NCBI GenBank assembly: GCA_964458715.1
Contig: CAYWJP010000030.1
Coordinates: 1-8,334 of the forward strand
From: UBA2773 sp964458715
Lineage (GTDB): Bacteria; Patescibacteriota; Minisyncoccia; Moranbacterales; DUUL01
Reading direction: 5' to 3'
DNA: 8,334 bases
Shown: positions 1-5,458 of the stretch, in pieces
Layout: each line of letters opens with the position of its first letter
Numbering within the stretch: the stretch's first letter is position 1
Translations under genes and position numbers: made by a program
The notes under the pieces: model-generated
The model's input: only the letters and a program-made list of their open reading frames with translations
What the model was told of the DNA's origin: nothing
Database searches by the model: none

Positions 1-975
1 AATTTCCTAAAAAAACTTCAAAACTTTATTTTTCAGGAAAAACTTTTAGAACAAGGGAGTCGAGTGGTGGTTGGAGTTTCTGGTGGACCTGATTCGATTG
101 GGTTAGCCTTGGTGTTGAAACAATTGCAGCTTAAATATGATTTGAAATTGCATTTGGTGCATATTAATTATCATCAACGTGGAGAAGCTTCTGATAAAGA
201 TGAACAATTTGTGCAGGATTTTACCGAAAAAAATAATTTAGATTTAAGTGTGATTCAATATGGAAAGTCGGTCGGTTCCGGGAATTTAGAAGAGCAAATG
301 AGGGATTTTCGTTATCAAAAATTTGAAGAAATTCGGCGAGAATTAAAATTTGATAAAATTGCGGTGGCTCACCATCTTGATGATCAAGCTGAAACTTTTT
401 TAATGAATTTATTGAGAGGTTCGGGTTTGCAAGGCTTGGCGGGAATGCCTGCTAAAAGAGATTTTCTAATCCGACCGTTTCTGGGTATTGCTAAAAGCGA
501 AATTCAAGATTTTTTGAAAGAAAATCAGCAAAAATTTAGAATTGATGAAACGAATTTAAAAACTGATTTCACTCGTAATAGTATTCGATTGGAATTGATT
601 CCTTTTCTAGAGGAAAAATATAATTTAAATATCAAAGAAGGCTTGGGAAAACTAGTGGCCAATTTACAAAATGAAAATAGACTTAATCAATTTTTTATTG
701 ATAAAATTTATGCGGATTTGGTTGAGGAAAATGAGGATAAAGTTATTCTGAATATCGCCAATATCGATAAAGTCCCTACTGGAGGATTAAACGGGGTTTT
801 TCGAAAAATTATTTTGAAGCTTAAAGGCGACCTAAAAGATGTTTCAAATAATAATTTTCAAGAATTTAAGAAGATTATCGAGAGTCAAAAATCGAAGAAA
901 CAGACGATGCGAATAGGAAAAATTGCTTTGATTAAAAATAATAACTGTGTTAGTTTTAATAAAGTCTTCAAATAA
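1..975 (+). CDS. tilS: tRNA(Ile)-lysidine synthase TilS, 5' end outside window
   Basis: TilS uses ATP and lysine to convert the wobble C34 of the AUA-reading tRNA-Ile to lysidine, so that it is charged with Ile and decodes AUA. The N-type ATP pyrophosphatase P-loop SGGPDS is encoded at 79-96. The family motif HHLDDQAET is at 370-396, followed by a glycine-rich RGSGLQGLAGM stretch. The DETN...RNSIR segment, also conserved in TilS, ends at 588. A GTG at 64 could be taken as the start, but it is only five codons before the P-loop. The frame is open back to base 1 and encodes a typical TilS lead-in (KKLQNFIFQEKLLEQGSRV), so the real start is upstream. The visible 324 residues suggest a short TilS with a reduced C-terminal part, closer to the compact Aquifex type than to the E. 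coli protein. ftsH starts 17 nt after the TAA stop, so the two are probably co-transcribed. Confidence 0.96.
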   Translation, partial: NFLKKLQNFIFQEKLLEQGSRVVVGVSGGPDSIGLALVLKQLQLKYDLKLHLVHINYHQRGEASDKDEQFVQDFTEKNNLDLSVIQYGKSVGSGNLEEQMRDFRYQKFEEIRRELKFDKIAVAHHLDDQAETFLMNLLRGSGLQGLAGMPAKRDFLIRPFLGIAKSEIQDFLKENQQKFRIDETNLKTDFTRNSIRLELIPFLEEKYNLNIKEGLGKLVANLQNENRLNQFFIDKIYADLVEENEDKVILNIANIDKVPTGGLNGVFRKIILKLKGDLKDVSNNNFQEFKKIIESQKSKKQTMRIGKIALIKNNNCVSFNKVFK

Positions 976-992
976 TTAAATTCAAATTAAAT

Positions 993-2852
993 ATGAAAAG
1001 TTTAAAAAATAATAATGGGATGGGAAAAAAAATCGGGATAGGACTAGTAGTGATGCTAGTGGTTTTTGGTTTGATTTCTTTATACACCGCTCCTCTTAAG
1101 GAAATTGAGAAAATTTCTTTAAGTCAATTGGCCCAAGAAATTAACAATGATGAAGTCGAGAATATCAAAGTTGAAGGTGATAAGCTGATGATTGAATTGA
1201 AAAGTGGTGACAAACAAGAATCAATCAAGGAACCTCAAGCGGCTTTAGCGGAATCTTTGAATAATATTGGGGTTTCTAAGGAAGCCTTGGGCGTTTTGAA
1301 AATTGATATTCAAGATACTAGTGGGGCTAATGTTTTTGTGAATATTATTTTGCCCTTTTTATTACCATTTTTGTTGATTGCTTTTTTCATTTGGTTTTTA
1401 ATGAAGCAAGCGCAGAAGGGTGGAAATCAAGCCATGTCTTTTGGTGCCAGTAAAGCTCGAATGTTTATCCCTAATAAAGACAAGAAAAAAAGAATTACTT
1501 TTGCTAATGTTGCTGGAGCCAAAGAGCCTAAGGAAGAGCTTTTCGAAGTAGTTGATTTTTTGAAAAATCCTAAAAAGTTTACTTTGATGGGAGCTAAAAT
1601 TCCTCGAGGTTTCTTATTATTGGGACCTCCAGGAACTGGAAAAACTTTGTTGGCTAAGGCGGTGGCTGGAGAAGCTAACGTTCCATTCTTTTCAATTTCA
1701 GGTTCAGAATTTGTGGAAATGTTTGTGGGAGTGGGTGCTTCCAGAGTGCGAGATTTATTTAAACAAGCCAAAAAACATGCTCCAGCGATTGTGTTCATTG
1801 ATGAGATTGACGCGGTGGGACGACAGAGAGGCACGGGAGTGGGTGGCGGACACGATGAAAGAGAACAGACCTTAAATCAGATTTTGGTGGAAATGGACGG
1901 TTTTGATACTGGTTTAGGAGTGATTGTGATTGCGGCTACTAATCGACCGGATGTTTTGGATCCAGCTTTGCTTCGACCAGGACGATTTGATCGACAGGTA
2001 GTTTTGAGTAATCCTGATATAAAAGAAAGAGAAGAAATTTTAAAAATTCATCAAGTTGGTAAAAAATTTGTTAAGAACATAAATATTAGACAAATTGCTG
2101 AACGAACTTCTGGTTTTTCGGGAGCGGATTTAGCCAATCTTTTGAACGAAGCGGCTATTTTAACCGTCAGAAGAAGAAAAAGTGCTATTACTATGGACGA
2201 ATTACGAGAAGCGATTGAAAAAGTAATTCTTGGTCCAGAAAGAAGAAGTAATGTGGTAACTGAAAGAGAGCAAGAGATTACGGCTTATCACGAAGCTGGA
2301 CACGCTCTAGTGGCGACTATTCTTCCTAAGGCGGATAATGTTCAGAAGGTTTCCATTATTGCTCGAGGACGAGCAGCTGGTTATACTTTGAATGCGCCTA
2401 AAAGCGATGAGCGACTTTATTTCAAATCCTATTTCATGGATCAGATTGCGGTTTTGTTAGCTGGCTTCGCTACGGAACGAAAGATTTATGGAGAAGTAAC
2501 CTCGGGAGCTTCTAACGATTTGAAGCGAGCGACGGATTTAGCTAGAAAAATTGTGACTAAATTTGGAATGAGTAAATTAGGTCCAATTACCTATGGCGTT
2601 GGTCATGACCAAGTTTTTCTAGGTAAAGAATTTCACGAACAAGCTGAATATTCCGAGAAAATGGCGGAGAAGATTGACGCTGAAGTGGAAGTAATTATTG
2701 CTGAAGCGCTTAAAGTCAGCTCTGACACTATTAATAAGAATGAAAAAATTCTTGAAAAAATCACCAAGGAACTTCTTGAAAAAGAAACCATTGAAAAAGA
2801 ACGATTTGATGAAATTATTAAATCGTTTGATAAGAAGGTGGTTAAAAAATAG
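993..2852 (+). CDS. ftsH: ATP-dependent zinc metalloprotease FtsH
   Basis: This is the membrane-anchored hexameric AAA+ protease that degrades misfolded membrane proteins and short-lived regulators. The order is standard: a first membrane helix near residues 13-31, a small extracytoplasmic domain, a second helix near 114-137, the AAA+ module, then the M41 peptidase. Walker A GPPGTGKT is at 211-218, the pore-loop FVG at 244-246 and Walker B VFIDEID at 267-273. The second region of homology runs near 314-334 (ATNRP...RPGRFDR), with candidate arginine fingers R328 and R331. The zinc site HEAGH is at 433-437, and D509 in SNDLKRAT matches the third zinc ligand. All catalytic residues are present, and 619 residues is normal for the family. 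The C-terminus is a charged, probably coiled helix. There is no SD before the ATG; the leader is A/T only (ttcaaattaaat). It follows tilS by 17 nt, a common neighbourhood. Confidence 0.99.
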   Translation: MKSLKNNNGMGKKIGIGLVVMLVVFGLISLYTAPLKEIEKISLSQLAQEINNDEVENIKVEGDKLMIELKSGDKQESIKEPQAALAESLNNIGVSKEALGVLKIDIQDTSGANVFVNIILPFLLPFLLIAFFIWFLMKQAQKGGNQAMSFGASKARMFIPNKDKKKRITFANVAGAKEPKEELFEVVDFLKNPKKFTLMGAKIPRGFLLLGPPGTGKTLLAKAVAGEANVPFFSISGSEFVEMFVGVGASRVRDLFKQAKKHAPAIVFIDEIDAVGRQRGTGVGGGHDEREQTLNQILVEMDGFDTGLGVIVIAATNRPDVLDPALLRPGRFDRQVVLSNPDIKEREEILKIHQVGKKFVKNINIRQIAERTSGFSGADLANLLNEAAILTVRRRKSAITMDELREAIEKVILGPERRSNVVTEREQEITAYHEAGHALVATILPKADNVQKVSIIARGRAAGYTLNAPKSDERLYFKSYFMDQIAVLLAGFATERKIYGEVTSGASNDLKRATDLARKIVTKFGMSKLGPITYGVGHDQVFLGKEFHEQAEYSEKMAEKIDAEVEVIIAEALKVSSDTINKNEKILEKITKELLEKETIEKERFDEIIKSFDKKVVKK

Positions 2853-2870
2853 GTGACAAACTTTAGTTAA

Positions 2871-2878
2871 AAGGAGGG
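2871..2878 (+). promoter_or_regulatory. strong Shine-Dalgarno of the 56-residue ORF
   Basis: AAGGAGGG lies five to six bases before the ATG at 2883. It is a near-perfect anti-SD match. It selects this start and stands out because tilS-ftsH and the other large genes here show no such site. Confidence 0.8.
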
Positions 2879-2882
2879 CAAA

Positions 2883-3053
2883 ATGGTTGAGGAGAAAACA
2901 AATGTTCCAAGAAAAAACTCAGGGAAAGGGCGAAAATCTGTTCGGAGTTTTAATTCCTGGAGAGTACCTTCTAAGCATAAGTTCTTTGTTTGGAAGTACT
3001 TTACGAAAAAGAGACTGCCGTCAGAAAGACTTACAGAGGTAAATGTCTTTTAA
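2883..3053 (+). CDS. small basic protein, 56 aa, unknown function
   Basis: I do not recognise this protein. It starts at an ATG with an excellent SD and ends at TAA, 30 nt downstream of ftsH and 24 nt before an intrinsic terminator, so it is probably the last gene of the tilS-ftsH transcript. The product begins MVEEKTNVPRKNSGKGRK and is very basic: 15 Lys/Arg against 4 Glu. It has a central aromatic patch (FNSW, then KFFVWKYF near residues 33-40) and a KKR run at 42-44. It has no signal peptide, membrane helix or cysteine. The composition is compatible with binding RNA, ribosome or anionic membrane, but that is inference. It could also be a non-conserved ORF, although the SD, spacing and following terminator argue for translation. 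It is too short for common gene-length cut-offs and so is easily missed. Confidence 0.68.
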   Translation: MVEEKTNVPRKNSGKGRKSVRSFNSWRVPSKHKFFVWKYFTKKRLPSERLTEVNVF

Positions 3054-3077
3054 AAAACGTTAACAATGCTTAGCATC

Positions 3078-3106
3078 AAAAGGGAACTCAACCGTTCCCT
3101 TTTTTT
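3078..3106 (+). terminator. intrinsic terminator after the ftsH / 56-aa gene
   Basis: The 10-bp perfect stem AAAAGGGAAC / GTTCCCTTTT closes a TCAACC loop and runs into a seven-T tract at 3100-3106. It ends the tilS-ftsH-small ORF transcript. The A/T-symmetrical flanks might also allow some minus-strand function. Confidence 0.87.
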
Positions 3107-3218
3107 GATAAACAAAAATAAAATTTATTAGTTGTTTTATTTAGTGTGTTCCAAAGCGCTTACTATGGTGTGTATTATTTCTATTTGTTAAATTATTTAT
3201 TTTTAATAAGATCTGCTT

Positions 3219-3231
3219 CCCGGTAGGCGGG
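3219..3231. repeat. GC-rich palindrome CCCG-GTAGG-CGGG
   Basis: Four GC pairs close a five-base loop in an otherwise A/T-only stretch. The core CGGTAGGCGGG has the look of short palindromic repeats dispersed between genes in bacterial genomes. Only one copy is in the window, so repeat status is inference. Confidence 0.4.
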
Positions 3232-3244
3232 TTATTTATTCTTC

Positions 3245-3265
3245 TCCGGAAGTCCGACTTCCGGA
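3245..3265. repeat. perfect 9-bp hairpin TCCGGAAGT-CCG-ACTTCCGGA
   Basis: A perfect 9-bp inverted repeat with a three-base loop. It is followed by AAAAAG on the plus strand and has no T tract on either side, so it is not an ordinary intrinsic terminator. It may be a stabilising 3' hairpin, a protein-binding palindrome or a dispersed intergenic repeat. Confidence 0.6.
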
Positions 3266-3278
3266 AAAAGTCTTTAAT

Positions 3279-3316
3279 AAAAAAAATGTGCCCCAGGAAA
3301 ACGTTGTTTCCTGGGG
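3279..3316 (-). terminator. intrinsic terminator of the 33-aa minus-strand gene
   Basis: Read on the minus strand, CCCCAGGAAA pairs perfectly with TTTCCTGGGG around a six-base loop (3301-3306). After CACA comes a run of eight T (complement of the A run at 3279-3286). On the plus strand the stem is followed by TCTTGTC, so it is oriented to end minus-strand transcription. It starts 16 nt past the stop of the 33-codon ORF. Confidence 0.85.
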
Positions 3317-3332
3317 TCTTGTCATCTGCGGA

Positions 3333-3434
3333 TCAGCTGTTTTTTTTATCATCCTTTGCACCGATTGCCTGGACTGTCCCAATGTTGGCTTCCGTTGTTC
3401 CGTTAAAGGAACTGGTTACAAAAAGTTTTTTCAT
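3333..3434 (-). CDS. small peptide, 33 aa, unknown function
   Basis: I do not recognise this peptide. On the minus strand an ATG at 3434-3432 opens a 33-codon frame ending at TGA (3335-3333). The start is MKKLFVTSSFNGTTEANIG; the middle is rich in Thr, Asn and Gly, and the tail is charged (KDDKK). It has no cysteine, no long hydrophobic run and no clear signal peptide. The support for a real gene is the complete cassette: a near-consensus promoter, an approximately 80-nt leader, an AAAGGAGG SD seven bases before the ATG, and a strong terminator 16 nt after the stop. Nothing else follows on this transcript, so it is unlikely to be an attenuator leader for a downstream gene. A secreted or signalling peptide, or a dual-function small RNA, is possible but unproven. 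It is the only gene on this strand and the only one here ending in TGA. Confidence 0.62.
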   Translation of the reverse strand: MKKLFVTSSFNGTTEANIGTVQAIGAKDDKKNS

Positions 3435-3441
3435 TTCGTGG

Positions 3442-3449
3442 CCTCCTTT
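3442..3449 (-). promoter_or_regulatory. strong Shine-Dalgarno of the 33-aa minus-strand ORF
   Basis: Minus strand AAAGGAGG, seven bases before the ATG at 3434. This is ideal spacing and the best evidence that the short frame is translated. Confidence 0.8.
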
Positions 3450-3520
3450 GGCTTGAAATAAATTTTTTTGGCGAAATGCCATACAACACGGTCAAAAAAA
3501 TAGGCAAAACTAATAAATAT

Positions 3521-3549
3521 ATTTTAAACAAACAAAAATAAGTTGTCAA
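3521..3549 (-). promoter_or_regulatory. sigma70-type promoter for the 33-aa gene
   Basis: On the minus strand, TTGACA (3549-3544) and TAAAAT (3526-3521) are separated by exactly 17 bases. The -35 is perfect and the -10 has one mismatch, making this the best vegetative promoter in the window. The predicted start near 3514 gives a leader of about 80 nt. Confidence 0.8.
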
Positions 3550-3555
3550 ATTTTT

Positions 3556-3580
3556 AGGTTTTTATTTTTTTCAAAAACCT
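3556..3580. promoter_or_regulatory. inverted repeat between divergent promoters, possible operator
   Basis: AGGTTTTT (3556-3563) and AAAAACCT (3573-3580) form a perfect 8-bp inverted repeat with a nine-base spacer. It covers the -35 region of the plus promoter, touches its -10, and lies just behind the minus -35. This is where a regulator could control both small genes. Operator function is inference. Confidence 0.4.
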
Positions 3581-3587
3581 GTATAAT
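3559..3587 (+). promoter_or_regulatory. promoter for the 42-aa gene
   Basis: A consensus TATAAT at 3582-3587 is followed by a start site near 3594, 26 nt before the ATG. The -35 at 17-base spacing is poor (TTTTTA), so expression may be weak or need an activator. The inverted repeat covers exactly this poor -35. Confidence 0.55.
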
Positions 3588-3601
3588 TAAATTATTGAGG
3601 G

Positions 3602-3611
3602 AAAGGAGAGG
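3602..3611 (+). promoter_or_regulatory. Shine-Dalgarno of the 42-aa ORF
   Basis: AAAGGAGAGG precedes the ATG at 3620 by eight bases (eleven from the GGAG core). It fixes this start and matches the style of the other two small genes. Confidence 0.72.
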
Positions 3612-3619
3612 CGAAGATT

Positions 3620-3748
3620 ATGAAAAAAATCCTGATTTTTTTGATTGAATTGCTGGAGCATCTTCTGGACAACGCTCGTCGAAAAATTAAAGACACTTGG
3701 GGAATTGATCCATTTCCCAGGAAGGTTCCACCGGTTCTTTGTCGATAA
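3620..3748 (+). CDS. small peptide with amphipathic N-terminal helix, 42 aa, unknown function
   Basis: I do not recognise this peptide. It runs from ATG to TAA, with its own TATAAT promoter, SD and terminator, as an independent unit. The first 18 residues (MKKILIFLIELLEHLLDN) should form a hydrophobic or amphipathic helix with charges at 2, 3, 10, 13 and 17. Next comes a basic turn (ARRKIK) and a proline-rich end containing GIDPFPRK and PPV, with one Cys at residue 41. The N-terminus could be a membrane-associated helix, as in small membrane-active peptides or type I toxins, but it is short and interrupted by acidic residues, so it is not a classical transmembrane segment. It is divergent from the 33-aa gene and upstream of murA, from which it is separated by a terminator. 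It is also more GC-rich than the flanking long genes. Confidence 0.66.
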   Translation: MKKILIFLIELLEHLLDNARRKIKDTWGIDPFPRKVPPVLCR

Positions 3749-3768
3749 ACAATTTATCTCCTCACACT

Positions 3769-3800
3769 CGGGAATTTGCTTATTTGCAGATTCCCGTTTT
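3769..3800 (+). terminator. intrinsic terminator of the 42-aa gene
   Basis: CGGGAATTTGC pairs with GCAGATTCCCG around TTATTT, giving an 11-bp stem with one G-U pair, followed by TTTT and a further T-rich stretch. It separates the 42-aa gene from the murA promoters. Confidence 0.83.
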
Positions 3801-3820
3801 AAATTTTCCTAGACAAAATT

Positions 3821-3860
3821 TTGTATCAAAATTACAAATATGGTATGATGTTTTTATAAT
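3821..3860 (+). promoter_or_regulatory. two overlapping promoters for murA
   Basis: TTGTAT (3821-3826), 17 bases, TATGAT (3844-3849) with an extended TGG gives one promoter. TTACAA (3832-3837), 17 bases, TATAAT (3855-3860) gives a second, shifted by 11 bp (about one helical turn). Both would give short leaders without an SD before the ATG at 3896. Confidence 0.72.
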
Positions 3861-3895
3861 AAAACAGTTACATAAAATTGTTTTTAAATAACAAT

Positions 3896-5167
3896 ATGAA
3901 AACAGAACAAAAATTTGAAATTCAGGGTGGATGTGAATTGAAAGGAGAAATCAAAGTTAATGGAGCCAAGAATTCGGCTCTGAAGATTTTGGCATCAGTA
4001 GTTTTGACTGAGGAAAAAATTATCATTGAAAATTTTCCTTTTATTGAAGACACTGAGAGAATGCTGGAGATTTTAGCAGAGTTAGGAGCAGTGGTGGAAA
4101 AAGATATTAAAAATAAAAAAGTTGAAATCGAGCCTAAAGGGATAAAAGCGGGAAATTTACAAAGTGAAACCGTAAAACAACTAAGAGCTTCTATCCTGTT
4201 AGTTGGTCCATTATTAGCCCGATTTGGGAAAGTCGATATGACTTATCCAGGAGGATGCGTAATTGGCAAACGGCCAGTCGATTTGTTTTTAGATGGTTTT
4301 GAAAAATTAGGAGCTCAGGTTGAATGGAATGATAATGGTTTTAAGGTTGTTTCAAACAAGTCCAAACTAGTTGGAGCAAAAATATTTTTCCCAAAAATTA
4401 CGGTAACTGGAACTGAGGCTTTAATGTTAACCGCTGTCTTGGCGGAAGGAAAAACTGTATTGAAAAATTGTGCGATGGAGCCAGAAATAAAAAGTTTAGC
4501 CGATTATTTGAACGATAATGGGGCTAAAATTAGCGGAGCAGGAACACCAACGATTATAATCGAAGGTGTAGAAAATATTTTGGCTGGAACTTTTAAGGTA
4601 ATTCCGGATCGAATTGAAGCTGGGACTTTTATTATGATGGGTTTGCTTTGCAAAAGTGAAATTACCGTCACTAATTGTATGCCTGAACATTTGGGGGCAT
4701 TTTTACCAGTTTTGAAAAATGCTGGAGCTGATTTGGAGGTTGGAGAGGATTACGTTAAGGTTAAAAAAAGTGGACGATTGAAGGCTACTTCGATTTCAAC
4801 TCACGAATATCCAGGATTTGCCACTGATTTACAACCGCCTTATACTTTGTTAATGACTCAGGCGAATGGACTTTCATTGATTCATGAAACAATTTTTGAA
4901 GGGCGATTATTTTTTACCGATCAACTAAACTCAATGGGAGCTGCGATTGTAATGTGCGATCCGCATCGAGTAGTGATTTCTGGTCCAACTGGCTTGTATG
5001 CTAAAAAATTGACTAGTCCTGATTTAAGAGCAGGAATTACGATGGTTTTGGCGGGAATGATTGCTTACGGAACTACGATGATTGATAATATTTATCAGAT
5101 TGATCGGGGATATGAGGATATTGACAAGCGACTTAATTCTCTCGGCGCAAAAATAGAAAGAGTTTAG
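3896..5167 (+). CDS. murA: UDP-N-acetylglucosamine 1-carboxyvinyltransferase MurA
   Basis: MurA transfers enolpyruvate from PEP to UDP-GlcNAc, the first committed step of peptidoglycan synthesis in the cytoplasm. The protein is 423 residues from the ATG at 3896, close to the E. coli 419. An in-frame TTG at 3878 would add only MFLNNN and is less likely. The substrate-binding K25-N26 sits in VNGAKNSAL. The catalytic loop GGCVIGKRPVDL carries C121, equivalent to E. coli Cys115, the target of fosfomycin, and R126. D311 in FATDLQ matches the catalytic Asp305. R378 (DLRAG) and R404 (IDRGY) match Arg371 and Arg397. All key residues are present, so the enzyme should be active and, having Cys rather than Asp, fosfomycin-sensitive in principle. 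It is monocistronic or nearly so, with its own promoters and no SD. The spacing to dgkA is 291 nt. Confidence 0.98.
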   Translation: MKTEQKFEIQGGCELKGEIKVNGAKNSALKILASVVLTEEKIIIENFPFIEDTERMLEILAELGAVVEKDIKNKKVEIEPKGIKAGNLQSETVKQLRASILLVGPLLARFGKVDMTYPGGCVIGKRPVDLFLDGFEKLGAQVEWNDNGFKVVSNKSKLVGAKIFFPKITVTGTEALMLTAVLAEGKTVLKNCAMEPEIKSLADYLNDNGAKISGAGTPTIIIEGVENILAGTFKVIPDRIEAGTFIMMGLLCKSEITVTNCMPEHLGAFLPVLKNAGADLEVGEDYVKVKKSGRLKATSISTHEYPGFATDLQPPYTLLMTQANGLSLIHETIFEGRLFFTDQLNSMGAAIVMCDPHRVVISGPTGLYAKKLTSPDLRAGITMVLAGMIAYGTTMIDNIYQIDRGYEDIDKRLNSLGAKIERV

Positions 5168-5293
5168 TTCAGAAATTATATTTTGGTGCACTTTTTTGTC
5201 AAAACTTCCGCGGTTCACTCCATGTATTTTTCAATACATTCCGTTGCACTGCTCGGTTTTTCCTCAAATTGCATTCAAACTATAATTTCTGAA
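5168..5293. repeat. 126-bp inverted-repeat-bounded intergenic element
   Basis: Perfect 13-bp inverted repeats TTCAGAAATTATA (5168-5180) and TATAATTTCTGAA (5281-5293) bound the element. In the middle is a perfect hairpin ATGTATT-TTTC-AATACAT (5222-5239). The intervening arms are weakly complementary (for example TGCA and AAAAC blocks pair), as in an old large palindrome. It starts one base after the murA stop. The open frames across it (5183-5365 plus, 5218-5024 minus) resemble no protein. Candidates are a miniature transposon-like element or a dispersed structured-RNA repeat; it has no typical T-tract terminator. Confidence 0.6.
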
Positions 5294-5406
5294 GAATTAT
5301 TGATGAAAACGTCATTCATTTCACTTAATACTCAAGCTCTCTTCGAACTGCACTCAAATAGTTAAATTTAAAAACCTATTGAATTGTACTCAAATACGAA
5401 AACCTA
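5266..5406 (+). repeat. degenerate direct repeats in the murA-dgkA gap
   Basis: GAACTGCACTCAAATA (5345-5360) and GAATTGTACTCAAATA (5381-5396) match at 14 of 16 bases. A more diverged copy, AAATTGCATTCAAACT, is at 5266-5281. AAAACCTA follows the last two units (5371-5378 and 5399-5406). Most differences are C/T changes. The units may be remnants of a duplicated element or binding sites; I see no clear promoter or gene in 5294-5458. Confidence 0.5.
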
Positions 5407-5458
5407 ATATTGGTGAATATGGATTTATTTTAAATAAAAAATTAATAATTTTAAAAAA

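Larger units (their letters stand above)
3107..3278. other. gene-free spacer between two converging transcripts, with two GC-rich hairpins
   Basis: I see no credible ORF, RNA gene or promoter here. It lies between the plus-strand terminator at 3078-3106 and the minus-strand terminator at 3279-3316. The sequence is mostly A/T except for two GC-rich palindromes at 3219-3231 and 3245-3265, and a perfect 8-bp palindrome AAGCGCTT at 3154-3161. Confidence 0.7.

Noticed and set aside
64..66. GTG as the start of tilS
   Set aside because: It is five codons before the P-loop, and the frame remains open to base 1 with TilS-like residues, so the start is outside the window.
1427..1834. Minus-strand open frame inside ftsH
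   Set aside because: It is a shadow of the highly conserved AAA+ coding region, with no SD or recognisable product.
3878..3895. TTG start giving a six-residue longer MurA
   Set aside because: There is no SD, the extra MFLNNN has no MurA similarity, and the ATG at 3896 matches the usual N-terminus.
5183..5365. 60-codon plus-strand frame after murA
   Set aside because: It runs through the inverted-repeat element and direct repeats, has no SD, and its product is of random-looking composition.
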